Below, in pieces: positions 1-8,320 of a stretch of DNA of 37,564 nt; positions within the stretch are counted from its first letter, which is position 1; every line of letters begins with the position of its first letter. Origin of the DNA: Bacteroidales bacterium (GTDB lineage: Bacteria > Bacteroidota > Bacteroidia > Bacteroidales > JAGONC01); the NCBI GenBank assembly GCA_028716265.1, contig JAQUQD010000025.1, positions 1 to 37,564 on the forward strand, given 5' to 3'. Made by a program: the position numbers and the translations under genes. The notes beneath the pieces were generated by a model that was not told the origin of the DNA, did not search any database, and worked only from the letters and a program-made list of their open reading frames with translations.

Positions 1-479
1 TTGATCATAAATGCCTGATAATCATAGGAAAAAGCATCCATGTAGGTAGCCAGTACACAACCGACCGAGCTAAGGCCACACAGAAAAAGCGTATTGATAT
101 CCTTCACTTTTAAAAGGGAATCCAGTTCCGTTTTTACGAATGAGCTGGGGTAGGTCTTGATCACTTTCAGGTCTTCCTGCCTTACCAGCAGTGATTCCGG
201 ATACTCAAATCCTGCCTCACCGGGAGTCACACCATAATCCGCGCTGGAGTGGTAGATCCGTATGATGGGAAGGTTCATCTGCCTGAAAATCATCAGGGAA
301 TAGTTCATCATCTGGATTGCACGCTCCTGGTCTTCTTTTGACATCATTGGCATGAATGCATTCTGTGTGTCAATGATCAGCAATGCAGGCTTCATTTCCT
401 TCTTTTCCAGTGAAATCTGAGAAGTCAGTGGAAATGAAAATGAAAGTAAAAGGATAATTACAGTAGCAAACTTTTTCAT
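1..479 (-). CDS. Exported isochorismatase-like cysteine hydrolase (3' end cut by window)
   Basis: The minus-strand frame opens at an ATG (477-479) and runs off the left edge after about 159 residues. The first ~20 residues form a hydrophobic signal peptide (MKKFATVIILLLSFSF), so the enzyme is probably exported. The rest matches the isochorismatase/nicotinamidase superfamily: IIDTQNAF carries the likely catalytic Asp (about residue 37), VIKTYPSSF the Lys (about 108) and LSSVGCVLA the nucleophilic Cys (about 141). Family members hydrolyse amides or vinyl ethers of small molecules. The substrate cannot be told from sequence. It lies 55 bases downstream of the DUF3127 gene on the same strand and could be cotranscribed. 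The family call is firm; a specific function is not. Confidence 0.85.
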   Translation of the reverse strand, partial: MKKFATVIILLLSFSFPLTSQISLEKKEMKPALLIIDTQNAFMPMMSKEDQERAIQMMNYSLMIFRQMNLPIIRIYHSSADYGVTPGEAGFEYPESLLVRQEDLKVIKTYPSSFVKTELDSLLKVKDINTLFLCGLSSVGCVLATYMDAFSYDYQAFMI

Positions 480-534
480 GGTATGCGCGTAAGAATTATA
501 AATTAAACAATCGGCGTCGGGTTTTGTTCGATGA

Positions 535-933
535 TCAGAATGGAAGGTCGTCTTCCACTTCCATCCGGATGTTTGTTCTGTCCGGCTCTTCCTCCTGTCC
601 CTCATCATGCGCCTCAGCCATTGTGGCAGAACGGTCTTCTGTTTCCGCAGCATGGATTTCGGGCTTGTCCAAAAGCATTGATACGGCTCGTACATCCGTA
701 TACCAGCGTCCGTTGAACTCGCGGCTTTCAATCGTGACCTCAAGCTTCAACGGTTTGTACAGCATGTCCTGGTTCAGTTCCACACGGTCGTTCCAGCTGG
801 AGATACAGATTTTTTTTGGATAACTATCCTCGGTTTCTAAAATGAATTCCTGTTTTTTCCATGGCCCGTTTCTCCCTTCCCCGTGTACTTCAGGTAAAAT
901 GGAAATGAGTTTCCCGCTGAGTTGCATAATCAT
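535..933 (-). CDS. DUF3127 protein with SSB-like acidic tail
   Basis: A protein of 132 residues (130 if the second ATG at 927 is used). The N-terminal ~95 residues resemble DUF3127, a mainly Bacteroidetes family thought to adopt an OB-like fold: GKLISILPEVHGEGRNGPWKK, then KKICISSWNDRVEL. A low-complexity linker rich in Glu, Asp and Ala follows. The last residues are EVEDDLPF, the same type of acidic Asp-Asp-Leu/Ile-Pro-Phe tip that ends bacterial single-stranded DNA-binding proteins, where it recruits repair and replication partners. A role in ssDNA metabolism is therefore inferred, not shown. The gene is divergent from the 1044 gene. No Shine-Dalgarno sequence decides between the two ATGs. 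Confidence 0.85.
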   Translation of the reverse strand: MIMQLSGKLISILPEVHGEGRNGPWKKQEFILETEDSYPKKICISSWNDRVELNQDMLYKPLKLEVTIESREFNGRWYTDVRAVSMLLDKPEIHAAETEDRSATMAEAHDEGQEEEPDRTNIRMEVEDDLPF

Positions 934-1043
934 CTGTTTAGTCTAATCAAAAGTACAAAAAAAAGATAAAAAACGAACAAGTTTGCAGTAATTAATCCTG
1001 GAAAATAATATTTTAATTATTTTTATATGTTTTTAACAAACTC

Positions 1044-1487
1044 ATGAATTCAGGAACGGGAAAAATCGAAAAACCGTTGACGGCAAGGCGTGTGGGATAC
1101 CTGATCACCATCGCTTTACAGTTCGCCGGTATGTACATCTTGCTGCATCTCTACGACTGGAACGTTCCATTTCTGACAGAGGATTACAAAGACCTGCTCT
1201 GGTATATCCGCATATCCTTTTATGCAGCCATCATTGCCTATGCAGTATTCCTGATCTATGATCCCAAATGGTTCCGGCATCTTCTGAAAGCGATCACAAA
1301 CATTATCTTCGCCCTCTCCACGATCATGTTCTATGTCATCTTCCCCTTTAACTTCCCCACCGAACAACTCAACAGGATCGTGAAGATCATCCTCCTTGTC
1401 ATCATGATCCTGAGCTTTATATCCATACTGACGGAACTGGTAGCTGCAATCAAACATGCAGGAAAACACACCAACAATGAACCATAA
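1044..1487 (+). CDS. Conserved-looking four-helix membrane protein, function unknown
   Basis: 147 residues, starting at ATG 1044. Four hydrophobic segments are visible, roughly residues 17-37, 52-72, 80-102 and 112-132, with short loops and a hydrophilic tail (KHAGKHTNNEP). No catalytic motif is visible and I do not recognise the family. It is first of three small plus-strand genes for membrane or envelope proteins (1044, 1589, 1900). A 102-base gap with a hairpin and an AT-rich tandem repeat separates it from the next gene, so cotranscription is possible but not certain. The 152-residue frame on the opposite strand is a shadow. Confidence 0.7.
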   Translation: MNSGTGKIEKPLTARRVGYLITIALQFAGMYILLHLYDWNVPFLTEDYKDLLWYIRISFYAAIIAYAVFLIYDPKWFRHLLKAITNIIFALSTIMFYVIFPFNFPTEQLNRIVKIILLVIMILSFISILTELVAAIKHAGKHTNNEP

Positions 1488-1504
1488 CCTATTCATACGA
1501 TACC

Positions 1505-1530
1505 CAGGTACCCTGTTGACCGGGTACCTG
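1505..1530. repeat. Perfect 9-bp inverted repeat (hairpin) between small genes
   Basis: CAGGTACCC (1505-1513) and GGGTACCTG (1522-1530) are exact reverse complements around an 8-base loop, 18 bases after the stop codon of the 1044 gene. No T-tract follows, so it is not a canonical intrinsic terminator. It may stabilise the upstream mRNA end or attenuate transcription. Confidence 0.6.
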
Positions 1531-1551
1531 CAATGATCCGCAATCCGTACC

Positions 1552-1588
1552 AACAATTTAACAATTAACAACAATTAACAATTTAACA
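1552..1588. repeat. AT-rich tandem repeat of an ACAATTTAAC-type unit
   Basis: Imperfect direct repeats of ACAATTTAAC and ACAATTAAC run up to the ATG of the small lipoprotein gene at 1589. The same word recurs at 22851-22880. The stretch is the 5' leader of the 1589 gene. Its A-rich nature could help ribosome entry, as is common in Bacteroidetes, or it may be slippage-generated filler. Confidence 0.6.
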
Positions 1589-1879
1589 ATGAAAAAGCTC
1601 CCTACCCCCTATTCATGGATCCTGATCCTCGGCCTGTTTCTTATCCTGACCTCCTGTGCACCCGGGAACGAGAAATTTGATGTCGCTGCTGCCAATTTCT
1701 GGGCAGGTCTATGGCACGGATTCATCTCATTATTTACGTTCATCATCAGTCTTTTCAACGACAAAGTGACGATCTATGAGGTGAACAACGTGGGAAAACT
1801 GTATAACCTGGGTTTCATACTTGGAGCAATGATTTTCTATGGTGGAGGATCCAGATCAAGTTGTGGATGGAAAAAATAA
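1589..1879 (+). CDS. Small lipoprotein with a transmembrane-like core, function unknown
   Basis: 96 residues. It begins with a lipoprotein signal peptide ending in LILTSC, with Cys at about residue 23. The mature part has two hydrophobic stretches (FWAGLWHGFISLFTFIISLF and YNLGFILGAMIFYGG) and the conserved-looking linker FNDKVTIYEVNNVGKLYNLG. It ends in a Gly/Ser/Lys tail. Small proteins of this look occur in many bacteria as uncharacterised conserved proteins; that is recollection, not a search result. The gene lies 20 bases before the 1900 gene on the same strand, so the two are probably cotranscribed. Confidence 0.75.
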   Translation: MKKLPTPYSWILILGLFLILTSCAPGNEKFDVAAANFWAGLWHGFISLFTFIISLFNDKVTIYEVNNVGKLYNLGFILGAMIFYGGGSRSSCGWKK

Positions 1880-1899
1880 TTAACTGAAATCAGCAGTGT

Positions 1900-2244
1900 A
1901 TGTATCTGTCAAAAAGGAAAAAGATCACCTGGTTGATCATTGTTGCCATGGTGCTTGGAGCCATCGCGTTGATCATTCTCCTGCCACGGCAGGGCGAAGT
2001 GAACGATGCCGGCGGTACCATGTGCATTAATTGTCCCATCAAGGTCTACCAGCAGGGAGAGGTCTTTAAGAGCCCCTGTCCGCTCAGGCCCCAGCAGCAT
2101 TGTGTATTTACTGATAACAATAACTGTCAGTATGATATGAAAAATGCAGGCAACCAGTCGTTCAACAAGGGCGAACCTGTGATTGTCGTCAAGCAGAGGA
2201 TCCAGGGACTGGTCCAGTTTCTGGAGGTCAACGTGTTGGAGTAA
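1900..2244 (+). CDS. Membrane-anchored small Cys-containing protein, function unknown
   Basis: 114 residues. A basic start (MYLSKRKKITW) leads into one hydrophobic anchor (about residues 9-29), predicting an N-in topology with the rest outside the cytoplasm. The exported part holds five Cys residues, including a CINC pair, which would suit disulfides or a metal site. The C-terminal ~40 residues (GEPVIVVKQRIQGLVQFLEVNVLE) look like one small beta domain. No family was recognised. It follows the 1589 lipoprotein gene by 20 bases and faces the TolC gene tail-to-tail 52 bases later. Confidence 0.65.
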   Translation: MYLSKRKKITWLIIVAMVLGAIALIILLPRQGEVNDAGGTMCINCPIKVYQQGEVFKSPCPLRPQQHCVFTDNNNCQYDMKNAGNQSFNKGEPVIVVKQRIQGLVQFLEVNVLE

Positions 2245-2296
2245 CTTAGGCAAATTCCAGATCAAAAATGGCAAAGCCTATAAGGGGTAATGCAGT

Positions 2297-3664
2297 TCAG
2301 TTGATTTCTTGCGGAAGCAGGGTGCCGCTGAGGCGTAGTAGTTCGGTTTCCTGGAGTTTTACCCTGTAGAGGGCTTTGATCATCCTGCTTTGCGCCTCCA
2401 GCAGGTTCTCCTGTACGACGCGCAGTTCGATCGAGGACAGAGAGCCAACCCGGTAACTCTCACGGGCAATGTCCATGTTCTTCTCCGCCAGGATCAGATT
2501 TTGTTTTTCCAGATCGATTACCCTCAATTCGCTTTTATACTGGTTAAAATGCTGATTGAGTCTGGCAACCAGGTTCAGTTGGACTTCCTCCTCCCTGAGC
2601 CGTGCATTGTCCAGGTCAATATGGGCGTTTTTCACCTCACGGGTGCGGTTCATTCCATCAAACAGGGTAAAATCCAGAGAGAGTCCGATGTATGGTCCAA
2701 GCTGACGGTTGTATTCGATAAAGGAGGCATCGGTCTCATTTTCAAGAAAATTGTAGCCTGTGCTGAGCGCCACTACCGGATACCGGACTCCCTGCATGCT
2801 CCTGAGATCCAGCTGACTCAGCTCCGTATTGTACTTTTCTCCCAGCAGTTCAGTATTAAACTTCAGGCAATGATCCGTCAGTACATCCAGATCCAGAAGT
2901 TCCTGTAAAAGGATGGTATCTGCCACCTGAAAAGCAAGGGTGGCATCGCGGGCCAGGATTTCATTCAAGGCGATGCAGGCGTTGTTCGTTAATGCCTTTT
3001 GCTGGATCAGCGAGGACTCATCCGCATTCAGGTCGACCTGTGCCCTAAGGTATTCCAGTTCGGACGCGGCTCCGATGGAGCTCCTGGTTTCGGCGATACG
3101 GGTCCGTTCGCCCGACAGGTCCACCTGTTCGCGGAGCACCTTTTCCATCATCTGATTCCTGACAATGTCATTATAAACCATGATGATCAGGGATAAAGTC
3201 TTTTCCATCTCCATCCTGATCTGCAGCTCTCCCATTTCCTGCAATTTGTTCAGCCGGTCACGGTTGACGAACATGTTCATCCCGTCGAACAGGGTCCAGT
3301 TCAAAAAAATGCCGGCGTCCACCCAATCGGTACCTGCAGCGCTCTCATTGAGTTCCTGTCCCGACATAACCCTGACGTCAGCATGCTTCACGCTTGTCTC
3401 ATATCCGCCAGAAATGCTAACCACTGGTAAAAAGCCTGCATTTCCGGGTGTGTTGTTGTTGGTGGTAATATCGACTTCATTCCGGACGATCCGGATTCCG
3501 AAATTGTTCTCCATACCTATCTTTACAGCATCGTCAAGGCTGAGGAAGGGCTGACCTATGCTGCATTGAATGCCTGCAAAAAGTCCGACAGCCAATAGGG
3601 TAAGCCTGGCAGCAGAAATCAGGCCATGGCCAGGCACTATACATTTTTTAGGGAGTAGGATCAT
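2297..3664 (-). CDS. TolC-family outer membrane efflux channel
   Basis: The last gene of a three-gene efflux operon. I chose the ATG at 3664, giving 455 residues: the frame is open further upstream, but that part lies inside the pump gene and the 3664 start is followed by an export signal (LISAARLTLLAVGLFAGIQC). The start overlaps the pump's 3' end by 17 bases. The mature protein shows the TolC duplication: two repeats each with a beta segment (FLSLDDAVKIGMENN; later IGLSLDFTLFDGMNRTREV) and long helices (RIAETRSSIGAASELEYLRAQVDL and the matching RESYRVGSLSSIELRVVQENLLEA). Such trimers form the outer membrane duct that opens onto the adaptor and pump. The substrate is unknown. Confidence 0.92.
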   Translation of the reverse strand: MILLPKKCIVPGHGLISAARLTLLAVGLFAGIQCSIGQPFLSLDDAVKIGMENNFGIRIVRNEVDITTNNNTPGNAGFLPVVSISGGYETSVKHADVRVMSGQELNESAAGTDWVDAGIFLNWTLFDGMNMFVNRDRLNKLQEMGELQIRMEMEKTLSLIIMVYNDIVRNQMMEKVLREQVDLSGERTRIAETRSSIGAASELEYLRAQVDLNADESSLIQQKALTNNACIALNEILARDATLAFQVADTILLQELLDLDVLTDHCLKFNTELLGEKYNTELSQLDLRSMQGVRYPVVALSTGYNFLENETDASFIEYNRQLGPYIGLSLDFTLFDGMNRTREVKNAHIDLDNARLREEEVQLNLVARLNQHFNQYKSELRVIDLEKQNLILAEKNMDIARESYRVGSLSSIELRVVQENLLEAQSRMIKALYRVKLQETELLRLSGTLLPQEIN

Positions 3665-6600
3665 TAGAAACTGTTTTGATAATGTCTCTTGACAAATAGG
3701 TATAAAGGGCGGGTACGATGTAAAGCGAAAAGAATGTGGCAAAGAGCATCCCCCCGACGACAGCGATCCCCATGGAGCGCCGGCTTCCGGATGACGCGCC
3801 GATGGACATAGCGATCGGTAAAATTCCCAGGATCGTCGCCGAGGCGGTCATCAGGATGGGCCGTAGCCGGGTGGCCGCAGCATGGCGTACGGCCTCATAC
3901 TTATCGCTCCCTCTCAGCTTTCGTTGATTCGCAAATTCGACGATCAGGATGCCATTTTTGGTGACCAGGCCGATCAGCATGATGATGCCGATCTGGCTGA
4001 AGATATTAAGGGTCTGGTCGAAAAACCAGAGTGACAGCAATGCTCCGAACAAGGCAAGCGGTACGGTCATCAGGATGACCAACGGATCGAGCCAGCTGTT
4101 GAACTGTGCGGCCAGAATAAGGTAGATGAGAACAAGTGCCAGCATGAAGATATACTGTAAACTGGCTGAACTTTCCGCATAGTCGCGCGCCTGTCCTGCC
4201 AGGTCAGTCCTGAAGTTGGCAGGTAATACTTGTCCGGCGATGCGTTCCATTTCCCTGATGCCATCCCCAAGGGTCATACCCGGGACAGTACCTGCAGAAA
4301 TGGTTGCAGACAGATAACGGTCGTACGTGAAGATCGTGGAGGGATTAATGCCTTCCTCCCAATGGATAAGGTTTTCCAGAGGAATCAGCTCACCCCTGCT
4401 ATTTCTGACGTTCAGCAATTTGAGATCCTCCGGGGAATTCCTGTACTCCCGCGCCACCTGGCCGATCACCTGGTATTGTTTCCCATTCATATAAAAATAA
4501 TCGAAACGCTGACCACTAAGGGCAAACTGAAGCGTGGTGGCGATATCCCTTACGGAGACTCCCATCAACGCAGCACGGTCACGGTCAATGGCAAGGCGCA
4601 GCTCGGGTTTGTTGACCTTCAGGTCGGCGTCCACAAAACGCAGAATGGAGCTCTTTCGGGCTTCTTCCAGGAAAAGGGGCAACACGCGCTTGAGCGAATC
4701 AAAGCTCGACGACTGTATCACAAACTGAAGGGCCTGACCGGCAAACCGGCTGCCGATGGTCGGGGGTTCAAAAGGAAATGCGCTGATACCTGTTATGCTC
4801 TGAAGATCGAGGGAGACTTTCCGGAGTATATCCGACTGGGTCCGGTCTCTCTCTTTCGGATCACAAAGGTAGAAGAGCACCTGGCCTTTGTTGGGTGCAT
4901 CAATGGTGCTGAGGCTCGGGGCGATGATAGAAAAGTTACGAATGGTTTCGGGTATCGAATCAGCCACATACTGGCTCATCTCATCCATGTACTTTTCCAT
5001 GTATTCAAAAGAAGAACCTTCCGGGCCCAGGGTAGTGATCCGCACATTCGACCTGTCCTCAAGAGGCGCCAGTTCAGAATGCAGCCCCCTGCCAAGATGG
5101 AGGATCAGAACAGCAACAACGGCAAAAATGGGCCAGATCACCCAGCGGTATTTGATGAACGCGGCCAGGGAGTACCGGTAACGGCGGTTTAGATTGAGAA
5201 AAAAGGGTTCGGTGAGCTTGAAGAACCAGTTCAGATTCAGATGACGCTGCTGCGTCAGGATGCGCGATCCCATCATGGGAGAGAGCGTAAGCGCCACAAA
5301 ACCGGATATCATCACAGAACCCGCCACAACGATGGCAAATTCCCTGAACAGCTTACCTGTCAATCCCTGGAGGAACATGATCGGAATGAAGACCACTGCC
5401 AGGGTCAGCGTGGTGGAAATGATGGCAAAGTAGATCTCCTGAATGCCTTTGTGGGCAGATTCCCTGGCAGAAAAGCCTGAATCGACCTTCGTGTAGATGA
5501 TTTCCAGCACAATGATGGCATCGTCGCAAACCAGCCCAATGGCAAGGATCAGCCCCACCAGGGTAAGTACGTTGATGGTGATACCAGTGAGGTACATGAT
5601 GAAAAAAGTGGCGATGATCGAAATGGGGATGGCTATCACGGGAATGACAGCAGAGCGCCAGTCACGCAGAAAGAAATAAATGATCAGGACCACAAGGAAG
5701 AACGCAAGGAGCATGGTTTCTTTCACTTCTTTGATGGCGTTTCGTTCAAACACCGTAAAGTCAAATCCCAGCCTCATCTCAATGTCGGGTGGTAAAACCT
5801 CACTGACTTCATCCATTCGCTTATAGAACTCATCGGCGATATCAATCGTGTTAGCGCCCGGCTGGGGAATGACCCCGATGGCCACACCGGGGAAAAGGTC
5901 GTTCTTGAAGATCGTGCGCTCGTTTTCCGCTCCAAGCTCAGCGTGGCCGAGATCGCTGAAACGCATGATGGATCCGTCTTTTTCTATTATGGTGAGGTTA
6001 TTGAATTCTTCAGGAGTCGTCAGCAATCCCAGCGTTCGCACGCTGAGCTCGCTGTTATCCCCTTCTATCCGCCCGCTGGGAAGCTCAACATTTTCCCGAA
6101 CGACCGCCTGTTGAACATCCAGCGGGGTGAGATTATGTGCCGCCAGCTTGTCAGGATCAAGCCACAAACGCATGCAGTATTTCTTTTCACCGAAGATCTT
6201 GATCCCCCCTATCTCCGGGATCGTTTGGAGCCGGTCCTTGATGACCCGGTCAACAAGATCATAGACTTGCAACAGGTCACGGGATTCGCTTTTCACCGTC
6301 AGGAAAATGATAGGGGTGGCGTTGATATCCAGCTTTTCAACAATGGGAGGATCGATGTCCTTGGGTAGAAAACGGATTGTTTTCGCAACCTTGTCCCTGA
6401 CGTCATTGGCTGCCCGCTCCAGATCCTCTCCAATGTTGAATTCAATGGTGATCAGACTTGACTGCTCCGTCGACTGTGAGGAGACCACCCTTACACCTTC
6501 TATCCCGCTGATGGCTTCTTCAAGAGGATCCGTGATCTGTGTCTGAATGATGTCGGCATTGGCACCGACATAGATCGTGGTAACATTGACGATGGGAGGC

Positions 6601-6722
6601 TCCACGTCGGGGTATTCCCGGTCACCCAGCATAAAAAAGCTGACCGTACCGAAAATGATCAGAAGGATCGCAAAAACGATGGGCAGTATAGGTCTGTTGA
6701 TGCTAACGGAGGAGAGGCTCAT
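3648..6722 (-). CDS. RND-family efflux pump, inner membrane permease (HAE-1/AcrB-like)
   Basis: 1024 residues, the usual length for AcrB-type pumps. It shows the N-terminal helix (RPILPIVFAILLIIFGTVSF), the porter-domain start (DPLEEAISGIEGV), two blocks of membrane helices, and the proton-relay signatures: GLVCDDAIIVLEI with the Asp pair in helix 4 and GLVTKNGILIVEFANQ with the Lys in helix 10. It exchanges protons for drugs, detergents, dyes or lipids, with the substrate taken from periplasm or outer leaflet. The start codon lies one base after the adaptor's TGA, indicating tight translational coupling. The 3' end overlaps the TolC gene. The long plus-strand frame at 4230-5192 is only its shadow. 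Confidence 0.96.
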   Translation of the reverse strand: MSLSSVSINRPILPIVFAILLIIFGTVSFFMLGDREYPDVEPPIVNVTTIYVGANADIIQTQITDPLEEAISGIEGVRVVSSQSTEQSSLITIEFNIGEDLERAANDVRDKVAKTIRFLPKDIDPPIVEKLDINATPIIFLTVKSESRDLLQVYDLVDRVIKDRLQTIPEIGGIKIFGEKKYCMRLWLDPDKLAAHNLTPLDVQQAVVRENVELPSGRIEGDNSELSVRTLGLLTTPEEFNNLTIIEKDGSIMRFSDLGHAELGAENERTIFKNDLFPGVAIGVIPQPGANTIDIADEFYKRMDEVSEVLPPDIEMRLGFDFTVFERNAIKEVKETMLLAFFLVVLIIYFFLRDWRSAVIPVIAIPISIIATFFIMYLTGITINVLTLVGLILAIGLVCDDAIIVLEIIYTKVDSGFSARESAHKGIQEIYFAIISTTLTLAVVFIPIMFLQGLTGKLFREFAIVVAGSVMISGFVALTLSPMMGSRILTQQRHLNLNWFFKLTEPFFLNLNRRYRYSLAAFIKYRWVIWPIFAVVAVLILHLGRGLHSELAPLEDRSNVRITTLGPEGSSFEYMEKYMDEMSQYVADSIPETIRNFSIIAPSLSTIDAPNKGQVLFYLCDPKERDRTQSDILRKVSLDLQSITGISAFPFEPPTIGSRFAGQALQFVIQSSSFDSLKRVLPLFLEEARKSSILRFVDADLKVNKPELRLAIDRDRAALMGVSVRDIATTLQFALSGQRFDYFYMNGKQYQVIGQVAREYRNSPEDLKLLNVRNSRGELIPLENLIHWEEGINPSTIFTYDRYLSATISAGTVPGMTLGDGIREMERIAGQVLPANFRTDLAGQARDYAESSASLQYIFMLALVLIYLILAAQFNSWLDPLVILMTVPLALFGALLSLWFFDQTLNIFSQIGIIMLIGLVTKNGILIVEFANQRKLRGSDKYEAVRHAAATRLRPILMTASATILGILPIAMSIGASSGSRRSMGIAVVGGMLFATFFSLYIVPALYTYLSRDIIKTVSNDPTP

Positions 6723-6723
6723 G

Positions 6724-7779
6724 TCAGTAAGTATTTACGATCTGTACTCTGGCTCCGGGTCTTAACCTGAGCAGGTTGGTCATCACGACGGTGTCGCCTG
6801 CAGACAAGCCTTCCAGGATCTGAACACTTTCGTTGTTCCTGATCCCGGTTTTTACAGGCAATGCTTGTACATACCCGTCCTTTTGCATAAATACCTGATA
6901 ACCCTTCAGTACCGGGATAAGACACTGGCTCGGGATAAAGATGCTGGTGCTTGTCTCCTGAAAATCGAGGAACACTATGGCCGACAGGCCTGGCATGAGC
7001 TTACCTTCTTTATTGCCGGCCAACGCCCTGATTTTTAAGTTGCGCGTGGAGGCGTCCACGGACGGTTCCAGCGCTTCAACGGTTGCCTGGTAAATAACCG
7101 GGCTGCCCGATAACGTAAAGGTCACTGTTTGCCCCTTGCTTATGCTGCCGGCGTACCGCTCCGGTACCGTAAAATCGAGTTTGATCTGGCTGACATCCTC
7201 CAGTGTGGTCAGAATATCCGTGGGTTTGACATAAGCACCCTCGCTGACATTGCGCAGACCAATCCTCCCTGAAAACGGCACCCGTATCTCCGTCTTGTCT
7301 ATGTCGACCTGGACGCGTGCTATCTCTGCCCGGAGTGTCTTAAGGCGGTTGAGCGTTTCATCGTAGGCCTGCTGACTGATCCCTCCCTTCTCCAGCAAGA
7401 CATGGTCGCGGCTTTCATTCTGGACCGCCAGCTCCTCCTGGATACTGAGCCTGTTTAAATCTGCCTTCAGCGTTGCGTCGTCCAGCTTGAAAAGCAACGA
7501 TCCTCTGGCAACATACGTCCCCTCCTGAAAATGGATGGCTACCAGCCGCTGGCTTACCTCGCTCTGGATCAGGACGTGCTCGTTGGCCAGGAGAGATCCC
7601 ACAGAGCTGATCTGATAGCTGACCAGGGTATCCCTGGCAATGTATGCATCCGCACCAATTGCCTGAACGGTGGCAACAGATGCAATGGATTGGCTTTGAC
7701 GTTTGTTGCGCACTATTTTGACGACTGCAAAGGCGATGAGGGCTGCAGCAAGGAGATAAAGAATGATCGATCGTTTCAT
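6724..7779 (-). CDS. RND efflux periplasmic adaptor (membrane fusion protein)
   Basis: 351 residues, first gene of the efflux operon. An N-terminal anchor (IILYLLAAALIAFAVVKIV) is followed by a beta/lipoyl half (LIQSEVSQRLVAIHFQEGTYVARGSLLFKLD), a helical hairpin (residues ~105-150), the second lipoyl half (TEIRVPFSGRIGLRNVSEGAYV) and barrel and membrane-proximal domains. This is the HlyD/AcrA layout, which bridges the pump and the outer membrane channel. The stop lies one base before the pump start. The 243 bases upstream, between it and the regulator gene, contain no other gene and presumably hold the promoter. A near-consensus -7 box (TACTTTTC) is visible there, but without a good -33. Confidence 0.94.
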   Translation of the reverse strand: MKRSIILYLLAAALIAFAVVKIVRNKRQSQSIASVATVQAIGADAYIARDTLVSYQISSVGSLLANEHVLIQSEVSQRLVAIHFQEGTYVARGSLLFKLDDATLKADLNRLSIQEELAVQNESRDHVLLEKGGISQQAYDETLNRLKTLRAEIARVQVDIDKTEIRVPFSGRIGLRNVSEGAYVKPTDILTTLEDVSQIKLDFTVPERYAGSISKGQTVTFTLSGSPVIYQATVEALEPSVDASTRNLKIRALAGNKEGKLMPGLSAIVFLDFQETSTSIFIPSQCLIPVLKGYQVFMQKDGYVQALPVKTGIRNNESVQILEGLSAGDTVVMTNLLRLRPGARVQIVNTY

Positions 7780-8022
7780 CCTGATTAAGTTGGGAATTTT
7801 TCAGAATCCACGAAAAGTATGAAAAAATAACCAATAATAATAAGAAAAACAAATTTTTTTACCAGGAGAAGCTCCCTTCCTTATCACATGACCAACTCTT
7901 CACGATCGGTTACGAGAAATGAATATCAAACCTTGTGAATTGAACCTGCAAGCCCTCAGCGATCAGTGCGTCATCTGATCCAATTGTCGGCCGGAATCCG
8001 GTCAGGTAAGCATGTACCCATC

Positions 8023-8313
8023 TTATGCCTGCCGGGTTAGATAGCTCTTCAAAGCTGTCACATATTTTTCAAATGCTTCGACACCTTTGGGAGCAATCCT
8101 GCAAGTTGTTAAAGGCATTTTATTGCGAAAACTTTTTATCACCTGTATGTACCCAGCGTCATTCAATTTGCTTATCTGGACACTGAGGTTGCCTCGCGTT
8201 GCGCCGGTTCTTTCCAGCAGATAATTGAAATCTGCCGACTCAACGCTAATAAGAACTGACATAATGGCCAGTCTGAGCTGTGAATGTAGCAACGGATCAA
8301 GTTCTTCAAACAT
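8023..8313 (-). CDS. Small winged-helix transcriptional regulator (HTH_34/ArsR-like)
   Basis: 96 residues. The pattern is that of the one-domain winged-helix regulators in Pfam HTH_34: HSQLRLAIMSVL (helix 1), DFNYLLERTGATRGNLSVQISKLNDAGYIQV (helix-turn-helix with recognition helix), the wing KSFRNKMPLTTCRIAPKG, and a dimerising C-terminal helix. Such proteins are usually dimeric repressors. It starts 7 bases after the stop of the upstream membrane protein gene, so the two form one unit. In Bacteroidetes this pairing of a small regulator with a multi-helix membrane protein is common. The perfect palindrome at 8957-8973 in front of the operon is its most obvious operator candidate. Confidence 0.88.
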   Translation of the reverse strand: MFEELDPLLHSQLRLAIMSVLISVESADFNYLLERTGATRGNLSVQISKLNDAGYIQVIKSFRNKMPLTTCRIAPKGVEAFEKYVTALKSYLTRQA

Positions 8314-8320
8314 ACGATTC

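Noticed and set aside
1116..1574. 152-codon minus-strand frame opposite the four-helix membrane protein
   Set aside because: It is polar and His/Asp-rich as expected of the complement of a hydrophobic protein gene; the plus-strand frame shows regular helices.
2245..2296. Terminator downstream of the efflux operon
   Set aside because: Only a 3-bp GGC/GCC stem before a short T-run (minus strand) was found, too weak to call.
4230..5192. 320-codon open frame on the plus strand
   Set aside because: It lies wholly antisense to the RND pump gene, has no domain likeness and has the composition expected of a shadow frame.
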